Source of the DNA: Thermodesulfobacteriota bacterium
Lineage (GTDB): Bacteria; Desulfobacterota_D; UBA1144
Assembly: GCA_030835345.1 (NCBI GenBank)
Contig: JAURPH010000008.1
Coordinates: 23,547-87,546 of the forward strand
Reading direction: 5' to 3'
DNA length: 64,000 nucleotides
The position numbers and the translations under genes are program-made. The first letter of the stretch is position 1, and every line of letters starts with the position of its first letter. The notes below the pieces were generated by a model that had not been told where the DNA came from, ran no database searches, and saw only the letters and a program-made list of their open reading frames with translations. Shown one piece after another: positions 27,383-36,077 of the stretch.

Positions 27383-28748
27383 TTTTAATTGTCTTAATCA
27401 ATTTCGTTCCGACTTTCCTTATATCGCCAGCACCCATTGTAATAATCCTTATATGAGAATTATTTTTAAATATTTCCTTTTTTAATTTCACTACAATTTT
27501 ATCATAATCATTAATATAATAAGCTTTACATGATTTGTTTATCTTTCTTAATTCATAGACGAAGTCTTTAGAGGTGAACTTTTGTTTTTTTTCAAAAGCT
27601 GAATAAATATCACTCACAATAACTTCTTTCCACAAAGATATTTCATTTAAAAAATCTTTGTAATGTTTTTTTAATCGAGTGAATCTATGAGGTTGAAAAA
27701 CAAGAATAGTTCTCGTCTCTGTATCATCCTTAATAAATTTTCTTACTTCTTTTATTGCATTATGATGATGGGCATAATCGTCAATAATTGTTATATTTTT
27801 TCTATTATATATCTTTTCAAATCTTCTACTAGGTTGATCAAGTTTTTGACTTATTTTTTTTATTTTTTCACTGGAGATTCCCATTTCAATTGCTGTAATA
27901 ATAGATCCAACAACATTGTAACAATTATAGTGACTAATTTTTTGAAACTTAAATGTACCAATAATATTCTTTTTCTTATATAAGATGATTTCAGTCCTTT
28001 TTTGGCTGTTTTTGATTTCGAAATAAAATTCAGCATTTTTCTCAATATTGCTAAACCTGATAATTTTTTTATTTGTATTTTTGACAATAATATTTTTAAT
28101 ATTTGGGCAATCATTATTTACAATTACTTTATTGGTAGTTTTTTTTATAAAATTTTCAAATGCAAGATAAAGGTTCTTTTTTGTTTTATAAAAGTCCATA
28201 TGGTCAAAATCAATATTTGTTATGATTGAATACATCGAGTTTAAAAAATTAAAACTATTATCACTTTCATCAGCCTCAATCACATTTAGGTTGCTTCGAT
28301 TATAAATAAAGTTAGTTTTGTATTTAGTATTTATAGCTCCTAGGAAAACAGAAGGTTTTTTACCACAATTTAATAATATTTGAGCCAAATAATTAGTGGT
28401 TGTACTTTTTCCATGGGTTCCAGTTATGCATACATTATTATCCTTACGTGTAAATTCACCCAAAGCTCGTCCTCTTGTAATACACTTGATTCCTCTTTTT
28501 TTTGCTTCGACTAACTCCGGATTATTATTTTTAATTGCAGAGGTATAAATTATGAGATCTTGATTTGTAATATTTTCAGCTGATTGGTTTTCATAAATTT
28601 TTATCCCTGTTTTTTTCAATTTTGTTGTTATTTCATTGCCACTTAAATCAGACCCCGTGACAGTATAATTTTTATGTAAAAATTCGGCCAAAGAACTCAT
28701 TCCTATCCCAGCAATTCCTATAAAATGAATCTTATTATTTTTGTTCAT
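27375..28748 (-). CDS. murC: UDP-N-acetylmuramate--L-alanine ligase
   Basis: ATP-dependent ligase adding L-Ala to UDP-MurNAc, the first peptide-stem step. It has 457 residues in three domains: Rossmann-like N-terminal with HFIGIAGIGMSSLAE, the central ATPase with P-loop ITGTHGKSTTT, and the C-terminal domain with IIDDYAHHHNAIKE and FQPHRFTR. These HxGIxGxGM and DDYAHHP-type motifs separate MurC from Mpl, which is usually found elsewhere. It overlaps murG by 14 nt and murB by 8 nt. Confidence 0.97.
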   Translation of the reverse strand: MNKNNKIHFIGIAGIGMSSLAEFLHKNYTVTGSDLSGNEITTKLKKTGIKIYENQSAENITNQDLIIYTSAIKNNNPELVEAKKRGIKCITRGRALGEFTRKDNNVCITGTHGKSTTTNYLAQILLNCGKKPSVFLGAINTKYKTNFIYNRSNLNVIEADESDNSFNFLNSMYSIITNIDFDHMDFYKTKKNLYLAFENFIKKTTNKVIVNNDCPNIKNIIVKNTNKKIIRFSNIEKNAEFYFEIKNSQKRTEIILYKKKNIIGTFKFQKISHYNCYNVVGSIITAIEMGISSEKIKKISQKLDQPSRRFEKIYNRKNITIIDDYAHHHNAIKEVRKFIKDDTETRTILVFQPHRFTRLKKHYKDFLNEISLWKEVIVSDIYSAFEKKQKFTSKDFVYELRKINKSCKAYYINDYDKIVVKLKKEIFKNNSHIRIITMGAGDIRKVGTKLIKTIKNG

Positions 28749-29835
28749 CCCTGAGTATTTCCTTGACTATATTTTCCGCAGAATAGTTATTTCCTTCGTT
28801 TCTTTTTCTGTTCAAAATTTTTGTTGCTTCAACCTTATTCCATAATAAATTCAAGATTTTATTAGTAAGAATTAAGGTTTGATCATCTTCTTGCCATATC
28901 TCTGCTAAACCATTTTCATACATTTCTATAGCATTTTCATATTGATGGTTATTTGTTGAATTTTTTATTGGGACTACAATGTTTACAAGATCAAAGTTTT
29001 TAGTTTCAGATAGTGTTGATGCACCAGCTCTTGAAATGAGCAATTTTGTTCTAGAATAGTAATCGCTAATCTCATTTATAAAAATTTCAACTGAATATTT
29101 TAAGAAATCAAATTTTGATTCGTACTTGGATGCTATTTCTTTTATTTTTTGGAAATCTTTAATACCTGTTTGATGAATTAATGTGAACTCATTTATCCCT
29201 TGTCTAGTTATCTGATTTAATAAATTTTCAAGTTGAGCAAGGAATTTTGTATTCAATGTCTCAGAGCCTTGGCTGCCTCCAATAATAAGTATATCGATAT
29301 CTTTTTTTGCTTCCCCTTTTTTTTCGACTTGCCTGATAGGGTACCCCAAATTGAAACATTTGGATTTATTGAAATGATTTAATGATGATTCAAAGTTAAT
29401 AAATATTTTATTTGAAAGCTTTGATATTATTTTGTTCGAAAGGCCCGGAATAGAATTTCCTTCAATTGTATAAATTTTTTTATTTAAAATGAAACTTGAA
29501 ATTCCAACTGGGAGCCAAACAAACCCACCTGATCCAATAACAGCCTCTGGTTTAAATTTTATTAATATTAAAAGTGTTTTAATTATGCAAATGAATAAAG
29601 ACAAAAATGATTTAACTTTTTTTAATATACTTTTCCCAACAAATCCATAAATATTTATTCCACTAATCTCATAATTGAAATTTAGTTTGGGCAGCATTTT
29701 ATTGGATTTTAATGTGTTAATAAATAAAATTTCTGAATCAGGCAAACTTTGTTTTATTGCATCTGCAATGGCTATTCCTGGAAATATATGTCCACCTGTT
29801 GCACCAAGACATATCACAAATTTTCTTTTGTTCAT
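28735..29835 (-). CDS. murG: Lipid II-forming GlcNAc transferase MurG
   Basis: Peripheral inner-membrane glycosyltransferase that adds GlcNAc to lipid I to make lipid II. It has 366 residues with the GT-B fold. The N-terminal glycine loop is LGATGGHIFPG (about residue 10). The second region has VIGSGGFVWLPVG. The C-terminal donor-binding half has IIGGSQGSETLN and LISRAGASTLSE. It lies between ftsW and murC; its ATG overlaps the ftsW stop by 4 nt. Confidence 0.97.
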   Translation of the reverse strand: MNKRKFVICLGATGGHIFPGIAIADAIKQSLPDSEILFINTLKSNKMLPKLNFNYEISGINIYGFVGKSILKKVKSFLSLFICIIKTLLILIKFKPEAVIGSGGFVWLPVGISSFILNKKIYTIEGNSIPGLSNKIISKLSNKIFINFESSLNHFNKSKCFNLGYPIRQVEKKGEAKKDIDILIIGGSQGSETLNTKFLAQLENLLNQITRQGINEFTLIHQTGIKDFQKIKEIASKYESKFDFLKYSVEIFINEISDYYSRTKLLISRAGASTLSETKNFDLVNIVVPIKNSTNNHQYENAIEMYENGLAEIWQEDDQTLILTNKILNLLWNKVEATKILNRKRNEGNNYSAENIVKEILRDEQK

Positions 29836-30938
29836 TTTTTCCTCATGTCTAGGGCTAGAATAATTCCAAGAGAAAACAATGTAAATACTAAAGAGCTACC
29901 TCCATAGCTTACAAGTGGAAGAGGTACCCCCTTTGTAGGAATAAGGCCTATTGTTACAGATATGTTAATTATAACCTGCATGAGAGTTATTAATAATATT
30001 CCGGACATCAAATATCTACAGAAAACATCTTTTGCTCTAAGAATCATTTTATAAATAGAGAAGAATAAAGAGAAAAAAAGAATCAATGTTAATATGCAAC
30101 CTAAAAAGCCTAATTCTTCAGCAATAATAGAGAAAATAAAATCATTGTGATTTTGTGGAAGAAAAAATAACTTTTGTGAACTATTTCCTAGGCCTACTCC
30201 AAAAAATTTACCTTTGGCAAAAGATACATATGATTGAATTATTTGGTAACCTGCACCATGAGGATCTTCATAAGGATTAAGAAAAGTTAATAGTCTTTTC
30301 ATTCGATATGGTGCAGCGAGGATAAGGGCACCAAAGGCCAGACATAATAAAATGAAAGAAAATATGAGATGTTTTATCCTTGCCCCAGCAATGATTATCA
30401 TTAAAAAAATAGTAGATAGTAGTAAAACTGTGTTTCCAAAATCTGGTTGTGATAGGAGAACAATTACATAAGGTAGAGTCAATGTGAAAGGGGATATTAT
30501 TCCTATTTTGAATGTATTTATTTTATTTAATTTCACCATCAAGTGTTTAGCAATAAAAATTAACAATAAATATTTTGAAATTTCTATTGGTTGTAAGGAT
30601 ATCCCCGCAACTTGTATCCATCTAGATGCTCCACCAGCAGTTTTAGATAAAATCGGAATCAAGGTAAGAGCTAATAAAAGAAAACCAAGGAAGTAAAAAA
30701 ATTTGTATTTTTTTTCAAGATATTCAGTTTTGAGCTTACTTGAAATCCAAAAAAGAACTAAACCAAAAGCAAGATAAAAAGTTTGTTTCTTAAGAAAGAA
30801 ATAAGGGTCTGCATGATTTTCCATTGCTTGAACTGAGCTAGAGCTGAAAACCATTACTAACCCAAATATTGATAATACCAAAGTAGATAAAGTAAATAGC
30901 GTTCTAGGGTTAACATTATTTAAAAAATTTATTAACAT
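29832..30938 (-). CDS. ftsW: Septal peptidoglycan polymerase FtsW
   Basis: SEDS-family glycosyltransferase that polymerises lipid II at the septum with FtsI. It has 368 residues with about ten transmembrane helices. Conserved segments are VMVFSSSSVQAMEN at the end of TM1, the LQPIEISKYLLLIF region, QPDFGNTVLL, GVGLGNSSQKLFFLPQNHNDFIFSIIAEELGF split across the active-site loop, and PLPLVSYGGSSLVF near the C-terminus. Position between murD and murG selects FtsW rather than RodA. It overlaps murD by 23 nt. Confidence 0.96.
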   Translation of the reverse strand: MLINFLNNVNPRTLFTLSTLVLSIFGLVMVFSSSSVQAMENHADPYFFLKKQTFYLAFGLVLFWISSKLKTEYLEKKYKFFYFLGFLLLALTLIPILSKTAGGASRWIQVAGISLQPIEISKYLLLIFIAKHLMVKLNKINTFKIGIISPFTLTLPYVIVLLSQPDFGNTVLLLSTIFLMIIIAGARIKHLIFSFILLCLAFGALILAAPYRMKRLLTFLNPYEDPHGAGYQIIQSYVSFAKGKFFGVGLGNSSQKLFFLPQNHNDFIFSIIAEELGFLGCILTLILFFSLFFSIYKMILRAKDVFCRYLMSGILLITLMQVIINISVTIGLIPTKGVPLPLVSYGGSSLVFTLFSLGIILALDMRKK

Positions 30939-32151
30939 ATTGATTAAATTTTTCTCCTCTTTCTATGTATGAAGTGTATGTGTCAAAGCTAGAACTGCCT
31001 GGACTGAAAACTATAGTATCAGTTTTTTTTACAATTTTTTTAAGTTGAATGATTGTGTCTTCCATATCTTTGCAAATTATACAATTTTTTGATGAAAAGA
31101 ATTGTGCTAATAGAAACTTGTTTTCCCCAAATAAAAAAACTTTCCTAACTTTTTTTGCTAATATCTTTTTCACAGTTGTATAATCAAGATTTTTATCTTT
31201 ACCCCCCATCAATAGATAGATCTTTGAATTAAAAGATTCTATGGCATTTATAGTGGCATCAGGTGATGTAGACTTTGAATCATTAAATATTTTTGGTTTA
31301 CCAAGTATTTTCTCAAGTCTAAAGCTGGGTGGTTGAAATTGGTAAATTTTCTCTAGAATGTTTTTGTCAAGATTAACAAAAATATTGGCTATTTCTAAAG
31401 CAAATAATAGATTTTCAATATTATGGCTCCCTACTATTTTTAAATTCTTAATTAAAATTTTTAATCCATGTACCTCTATATAGTTTTTTTTTCTTGGTAT
31501 TCTTAAAAATATTTTTCTAGGAATGGTTTTTAAACTATTTAGTTCAATGTTTTTTTTTAAAATTAAGAAATCATTCTTTTTCTGATTTTTAAATATATTA
31601 AATTTTGATTCATAGTATTCATTTAAATCCTTATGGTGATCAAGATGATTAGGAGATAGGTTGGTTATTACAGATACCCTTGGTGAGAATTCTTTGTCCA
31701 TGAATTGTAGTTGAAAACTACTACATTCTAAAAGAAAAATATCATAATTTTCTTGCATTAATATTCCTTTAATAAAAGGTGTCCCAATGTTGCCACCAAT
31801 AAATACTTTTAGCCCATAATTTTTTAAAATTTCATAAGTTAACAATGTAGTAGTGGTCTTTCCATTAGTACCAGTAATTGCAATAATTGGTTTTTTTGTA
31901 AATTTTGCAGCAAATTCTATTTCACTTATTACTTTTATTTTTTTCTTGAGAGCAATTTGAATATTTAAATTAGTTTTTTTTATTCCCGGGCTTAAAACAA
32001 CAGTTGATATATCTTTTAAGATTTTTTTAAAATCTATTTCCCTTTTCGTGTCGTCATATAATTCGTATGGTATTTTTTTGTGGCTACAAAAATTCTTCAC
32101 TGCTTTACCAGTGACACCCATTCCATAAATTAAAATCTTTTCTTTAATCAT
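30916..32151 (-). CDS. murD: UDP-MurNAc-L-Ala--D-glutamate ligase
   Basis: ATP-dependent ligase adding D-Glu to the peptide stem. I use the ATG at 32151 (411 residues, MIKEKILIYGMGVTGKA), because it overlaps the mraY stop as TAATG and gives the usual N-terminus; a longer frame to 32208 would lie inside mraY. The P-loop is ITGTNGKTTT, followed by the LLECSSFQLQ region, NLSPNHLDHH, and the C-terminal NDSKSTSPDAT and LLMGGKDKN. It overlaps ftsW by 23 nt. Confidence 0.96.
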   Translation of the reverse strand: MIKEKILIYGMGVTGKAVKNFCSHKKIPYELYDDTKREIDFKKILKDISTVVLSPGIKKTNLNIQIALKKKIKVISEIEFAAKFTKKPIIAITGTNGKTTTTLLTYEILKNYGLKVFIGGNIGTPFIKGILMQENYDIFLLECSSFQLQFMDKEFSPRVSVITNLSPNHLDHHKDLNEYYESKFNIFKNQKKNDFLILKKNIELNSLKTIPRKIFLRIPRKKNYIEVHGLKILIKNLKIVGSHNIENLLFALEIANIFVNLDKNILEKIYQFQPPSFRLEKILGKPKIFNDSKSTSPDATINAIESFNSKIYLLMGGKDKNLDYTTVKKILAKKVRKVFLFGENKFLLAQFFSSKNCIICKDMEDTIIQLKKIVKKTDTIVFSPGSSSFDTYTSYIERGEKFNQYVNKFFK

Positions 32152-33245
32152 TATCTTATTTTTAATGTTGCTATTGCTATTAATGAGAAAATTATTCCTA
32201 TAATCCAAAATCTAATAACTATTTTTGACTCTTTAATCCCTAATTTTTCAAAATGGTGATGTATTGGCGCAATTAAAAATATTCTTCTGTTAAACATTCT
32301 AAATGAAAAGATTTGAATAATTACTGATATTGCTTCTATTACAAAGACTCCACCTATTATAAGTAATAGAAATTCTTGTTTAATCAAGATAGCTACTAAT
32401 CCCAAGGTTGCACCCATTGGTATCGAGCCGGTATCTCCCATAAAGATTTGAGCTGGATTTGAGTTATACCAGAGAAAGCCTAGAAGACTTCCTATGAGTG
32501 CTGCAATGAAAACAACTATCTCTCCGACATTAGAAATAAATGGCAGATATAAATAAGATGAATAAACACTGTTTCCAGCAATATATGTAAATATTGTAAT
32601 AGAAGAAAAGGATATTATTAGGCTTCCTGTAGCCAATCCATCAAGTCCATCAGTGAAATTTACAGAATTAGATGATCCTAATATTATGAATATCATTAGA
32701 ACAAAATATATAGAGCCAAGATTGAATATGTTTTTTGTAAATGGAAGGATTATGTTATTAATATTTTTGGTTTCTTTCTGATAAATAAAGGAATCAGATT
32801 GCTCAATTATTAGCCAACTAATTAGAATTGTTACTAATATTTGAATTAAAAATTTTAATTGTATTTTTAAACCAGTTCCTTTTCTTAGCTTTATAAAGTC
32901 ATCAATAAATCCGGTTATGGCAAATAATGTATATGTGCAAATTAGGATTTGAATCTTTGAATTAGATAAATCACTGAATAGTAAAGTTGAAATTAAAATT
33001 GAAACCCCAATTAACAAGCCACCCATATTGGGAGTTCCTGTCTTTTTTTTATGGTTTTCGTCTAAGTATTTATTTATGGTTTCACCTGAATTTTTATTTA
33101 TTAGGAAGTTTATGAATTTCTTCCCAAGTAAAACAACAAATAAAAAGCTTATAATTCCAGCTAAAATTGATCTAAAAGTTATATATTGAAAGAGATTTAA
33201 TAAGGGAATTGAATCTATAAAATTTAAATATAAATAGTGAAACAT
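32151..33245 (-). CDS. mraY: Phospho-MurNAc-pentapeptide transferase MraY
   Basis: Inner-membrane enzyme that transfers phospho-MurNAc-pentapeptide to undecaprenyl phosphate, giving lipid I. It has 364 residues with about ten TM helices. Signatures: KKTGTPNMGG (about residues 49-58), the Mg-binding aspartates in FIDDFIKLRKGTGL, NFTDGLDGLA, the MGDTGSIPMG loop, and the C-terminal APIHHHFEKLG, the His-rich cytoplasmic loop. It abuts murF with a 1-nt overlap and murD with a 1-nt overlap. Confidence 0.98.
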   Translation of the reverse strand: MFHYLYLNFIDSIPLLNLFQYITFRSILAGIISFLFVVLLGKKFINFLINKNSGETINKYLDENHKKKTGTPNMGGLLIGVSILISTLLFSDLSNSKIQILICTYTLFAITGFIDDFIKLRKGTGLKIQLKFLIQILVTILISWLIIEQSDSFIYQKETKNINNIILPFTKNIFNLGSIYFVLMIFIILGSSNSVNFTDGLDGLATGSLIISFSSITIFTYIAGNSVYSSYLYLPFISNVGEIVVFIAALIGSLLGFLWYNSNPAQIFMGDTGSIPMGATLGLVAILIKQEFLLLIIGGVFVIEAISVIIQIFSFRMFNRRIFLIAPIHHHFEKLGIKESKIVIRFWIIGIIFSLIAIATLKIR

Positions 33246-34597
33246 TAAATTTCTAAAAACTCCAAAATTTTCTCCATTTTTGATCCACGAGAACCTTTGA
33301 TAAGAATAACAGTATTATCAATTTTCTTTAAATCCAAAAAATTTGATATATCACTATGGTTTGCAAGTATAGTTGCAGGGATTTTTTGATTAATGCCCCT
33401 TAAGTAACTATTACAATTTGTACCATAAATATATGCTTGATTGAATTTTTCAGAACAAAGTAGTTCTCCAATTTTTTGATGTTCATTTTTTTCAATATCA
33501 CCTAGTTCAAGCATGTCTCCCAGAATTGCAATTTTATTAAGTTTGGGAAAAATTGCATTTGTCATCTCGATAGCAGTCTTCATTGAATTAGGATTTGCAT
33601 TATATGAATCATTGATAATAAAATTGCTACCAGTTTGTTTAATATTGAAACGATTAGAGATTCCATTATATTCTTCTAGCCCTTTCTTTATAAGCTCTGG
33701 TTTAATATTTAATGTTTTTGCAGATGCTATTACTGCTAATGAATTATAAATATTATTAATACCAGGTGCTTTTATTTTTATCTTGATTTTTTCTTTATTT
33801 ATCGTGATTGAGAATTCATTATAAGAGTCTGATATTTCTTCACCTTTGGTATCAGAATCTGTGATAATAGAGAATGACATTTTTTTAAATTTTAAATTAT
33901 TACATTTTTCTGCTAATAATTTATTATCAGCATTAAATATAAGAAAATTCTGAGGACCAAAAAATTTTGTTATATTAAATTTTTCTTTAAGAATTTCACT
34001 TTCATTTTTTAAATATAAGGTGTGCCCTTTTCCAATGTTTGTAATGACTGATAGGTTAGGTCTTGCTATATTTGATAAAGCTTCAATTTCTCCGGGACTA
34101 TTTGTACCCATTTCTAATATTAATACCTCAACACTTTCATTTAAATCCAATATGGTCAGAGGTAAGCCAATATTATTATTATTATTTCCTTGAGTTTTAT
34201 GAACAATGAATTTTTGCCCAAGAACACTTGCCATAATTTCCTTCGTTGATGTTTTACCATTTGTTCCTGTTATTCCTATTTTAAATATTCTGTCTTCTTG
34301 TTGGAGGATAAATGCAGAAAATTTTTGAATGAAATCCAATGTTGATTTTACATGGATTGAGTTTGGGTTGATTTCCTCTGATATACAAAAAGCGGCCCCT
34401 TCTTGAAATGCTTTTTGAACAAAGGTGTTTCCATTAAAGTTTTCCCCACTTAAGGCTATGAATATATCGTTTTTTTTTAATTTTCTAGTATCAGTACATA
34501 TTTCTCCAAGTTTTTCATAGTTTATATTTATTTTATTAGACAATATTCCATTATATTGATTTAAGAATTTGGATAAATATTTCTTATAAAGCTTCAT
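33245..34597 (-). CDS. murF: UDP-MurNAc-tripeptide--D-Ala-D-Ala ligase
   Basis: Adds D-Ala-D-Ala to the tripeptide precursor. It has 450 residues. N-terminal domain with CTDTRKLKKNDIFIALSGENFNG split over the uracil-binding region, P-loop GITGTNGKTSTKE, EMGTNSPGEIEAL typical of MurF, NDSYNANPNSMK and AILGDMLELG near the ADP site. It overlaps murE by 14 nt and mraY by 1 nt. The D-Ala-D-Ala ligase (ddl) that makes its substrate is not in this cluster. Confidence 0.97.
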   Translation of the reverse strand: MKLYKKYLSKFLNQYNGILSNKININYEKLGEICTDTRKLKKNDIFIALSGENFNGNTFVQKAFQEGAAFCISEEINPNSIHVKSTLDFIQKFSAFILQQEDRIFKIGITGTNGKTSTKEIMASVLGQKFIVHKTQGNNNNNIGLPLTILDLNESVEVLILEMGTNSPGEIEALSNIARPNLSVITNIGKGHTLYLKNESEILKEKFNITKFFGPQNFLIFNADNKLLAEKCNNLKFKKMSFSIITDSDTKGEEISDSYNEFSITINKEKIKIKIKAPGINNIYNSLAVIASAKTLNIKPELIKKGLEEYNGISNRFNIKQTGSNFIINDSYNANPNSMKTAIEMTNAIFPKLNKIAILGDMLELGDIEKNEHQKIGELLCSEKFNQAYIYGTNCNSYLRGINQKIPATILANHSDISNFLDLKKIDNTVILIKGSRGSKMEKILEFLEI

Positions 34598-36077
34598 CTC
34601 TCAAAATTTGTGAAACAACTTTATGGTCTGAATATGCTTCTCTTACTCCATTGATCTCTTGATAATCTTCATGACCTTTACCAGCAATTAATACTATATC
34701 TTCTTTATTAGATGCGATAATAGCTCTATTTATTGCCTCTTTTCTATTTAAAATAATCTTTATTTTATTGGAATTTTGAATCCCTTCTATTATATCATTA
34801 ATAATCTTTTTGGGATTTTCTGTTCTAGGATTGTCATTGGTTAAATATATTTTATCCGAATATTTGACAGCAATTCGTCCCATTTTAGCCCTTTTTTTGA
34901 TATCCCTGTCACCTCCACAGCCAAAAATCGTGATAATTTTATTGTTAGGATATTCTATTTTTATTGATTTCAATGTTTTATTCAATGCATCGTGTGTATG
35001 AGCATAATCGATAAAAATAATTCTTTCTTTCTTCCCCACAGGTTCCAGTCTTCCTTTTGCACCTTTAAAAGAGGCAATTTTATTTATTATTAATTTAAGG
35101 GGCTTTTTCTTTACAATAGAAAATGCGAATGCTGCAAGTATATTCTCAAAATTAAAGTTCCCAAACATAGGCGTAGAAATTGTACAACTTTTTTTATTAA
35201 ATATGATTTTTAATTCATATTTTTTTTTAACTTTATTAATTTTTTGGATATAAAAATCTGCTGATGAGTTTTTAATCGAATATGTGTAATATTTTATTGA
35301 TTTTTTTCTTTCTTCAAGGATTTTTAATCCATATTTATCATCAATATTGATTATTGCAAATTTATTTTTTTTTCTACTTTTATTTAAATATTGTGAAAAT
35401 AATTTATTTTTAGCCTTAAAATAATTAGTCATATTTTTATGAAAATCGAAATGATCTTGTGTCAAATTGGTAAAAATTGCTGATTCAAATTCAATTCCAT
35501 GCACTCTCTCTTGGTCTAGGGCATGTGAAGAAGTTTCCATAAATAAGTTTTCAATTTTTTTTTCTTTCATTTTTTTTAATATTTTATTTATTTCGTAACA
35601 ATCAGGAGTCGTTAATTTAGCCTTTTCTTTTTGCTTTCCATATTGAATGTTAATTGTTCCAATAACTCCAGACTTTTCTAGGCCCCAAATATGAGAAAGC
35701 AATGCAGCAATAGAGCTTTTACCATTAGTTCCGGTAATTCCACAGATACTAATTTTTTTTGATGGGTGTCCGAATATTCTTGAGCATTCTTCTGAGTAGA
35801 AACTTCTAACATTGTTTGAATAAATTTTAATTATTTTATCGTTTCCAATTTTTTTTAATGAGCCTTTCTTGCCACTTATTATTATTTTTGCCCCTTTTTT
35901 GATAGCTTCAGGTATATAGTCATTTCCATCTACATTACTTCCAGATATTGCAAAAAAAGCACCTCCATCTTGGATTTTTCTTGTTGAATTTGAAATTTGA
36001 GATATAGAATTATTTTTTAGAAATTTTGGATTTTTATACATATTAAATTCCAGGTTCAAGAAATACTTCAACTTCAT
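34584..36077 (-). CDS. murE: UDP-MurNAc-tripeptide synthetase MurE (meso-DAP type)
   Basis: Adds the third stem residue. DNPRTE at 415-420 is the motif that selects meso-diaminopimelate over lysine, so the wall is likely the Gram-negative A1-gamma type. P-loop GITGTNGKSSIA, METSSHALDQERV and NLTQDHFDFH are also present. The 497-residue frame starts at 36077 (MKLKYFLNL, a MurE-like N-terminus) and overlaps ftsI by 35 nt. An ATG at 36041, just after the ftsI stop, would drop 12 residues; neither has a strong Shine-Dalgarno. Confidence 0.96.
   Translation of the reverse strand: MKLKYFLNLEFNMYKNPKFLKNNSISQISNSTRKIQDGGAFFAISGSNVDGNDYIPEAIKKGAKIIISGKKGSLKKIGNDKIIKIYSNNVRSFYSEECSRIFGHPSKKISICGITGTNGKSSIAALLSHIWGLEKSGVIGTINIQYGKQKEKAKLTTPDCYEINKILKKMKEKKIENLFMETSSHALDQERVHGIEFESAIFTNLTQDHFDFHKNMTNYFKAKNKLFSQYLNKSRKKNKFAIINIDDKYGLKILEERKKSIKYYTYSIKNSSADFYIQKINKVKKKYELKIIFNKKSCTISTPMFGNFNFENILAAFAFSIVKKKPLKLIINKIASFKGAKGRLEPVGKKERIIFIDYAHTHDALNKTLKSIKIEYPNNKIITIFGCGGDRDIKKRAKMGRIAVKYSDKIYLTNDNPRTENPKKIINDIIEGIQNSNKIKIILNRKEAINRAIIASNKEDIVLIAGKGHEDYQEINGVREAYSDHKVVSQILRDEAL

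Noticed and set aside
32151-32208. Longer murD N-terminus (19 extra residues)
   Set aside because: It would lie wholly inside mraY, whereas the ATG at 32151 overlaps the mraY stop as TAATG and gives the standard MurD start.
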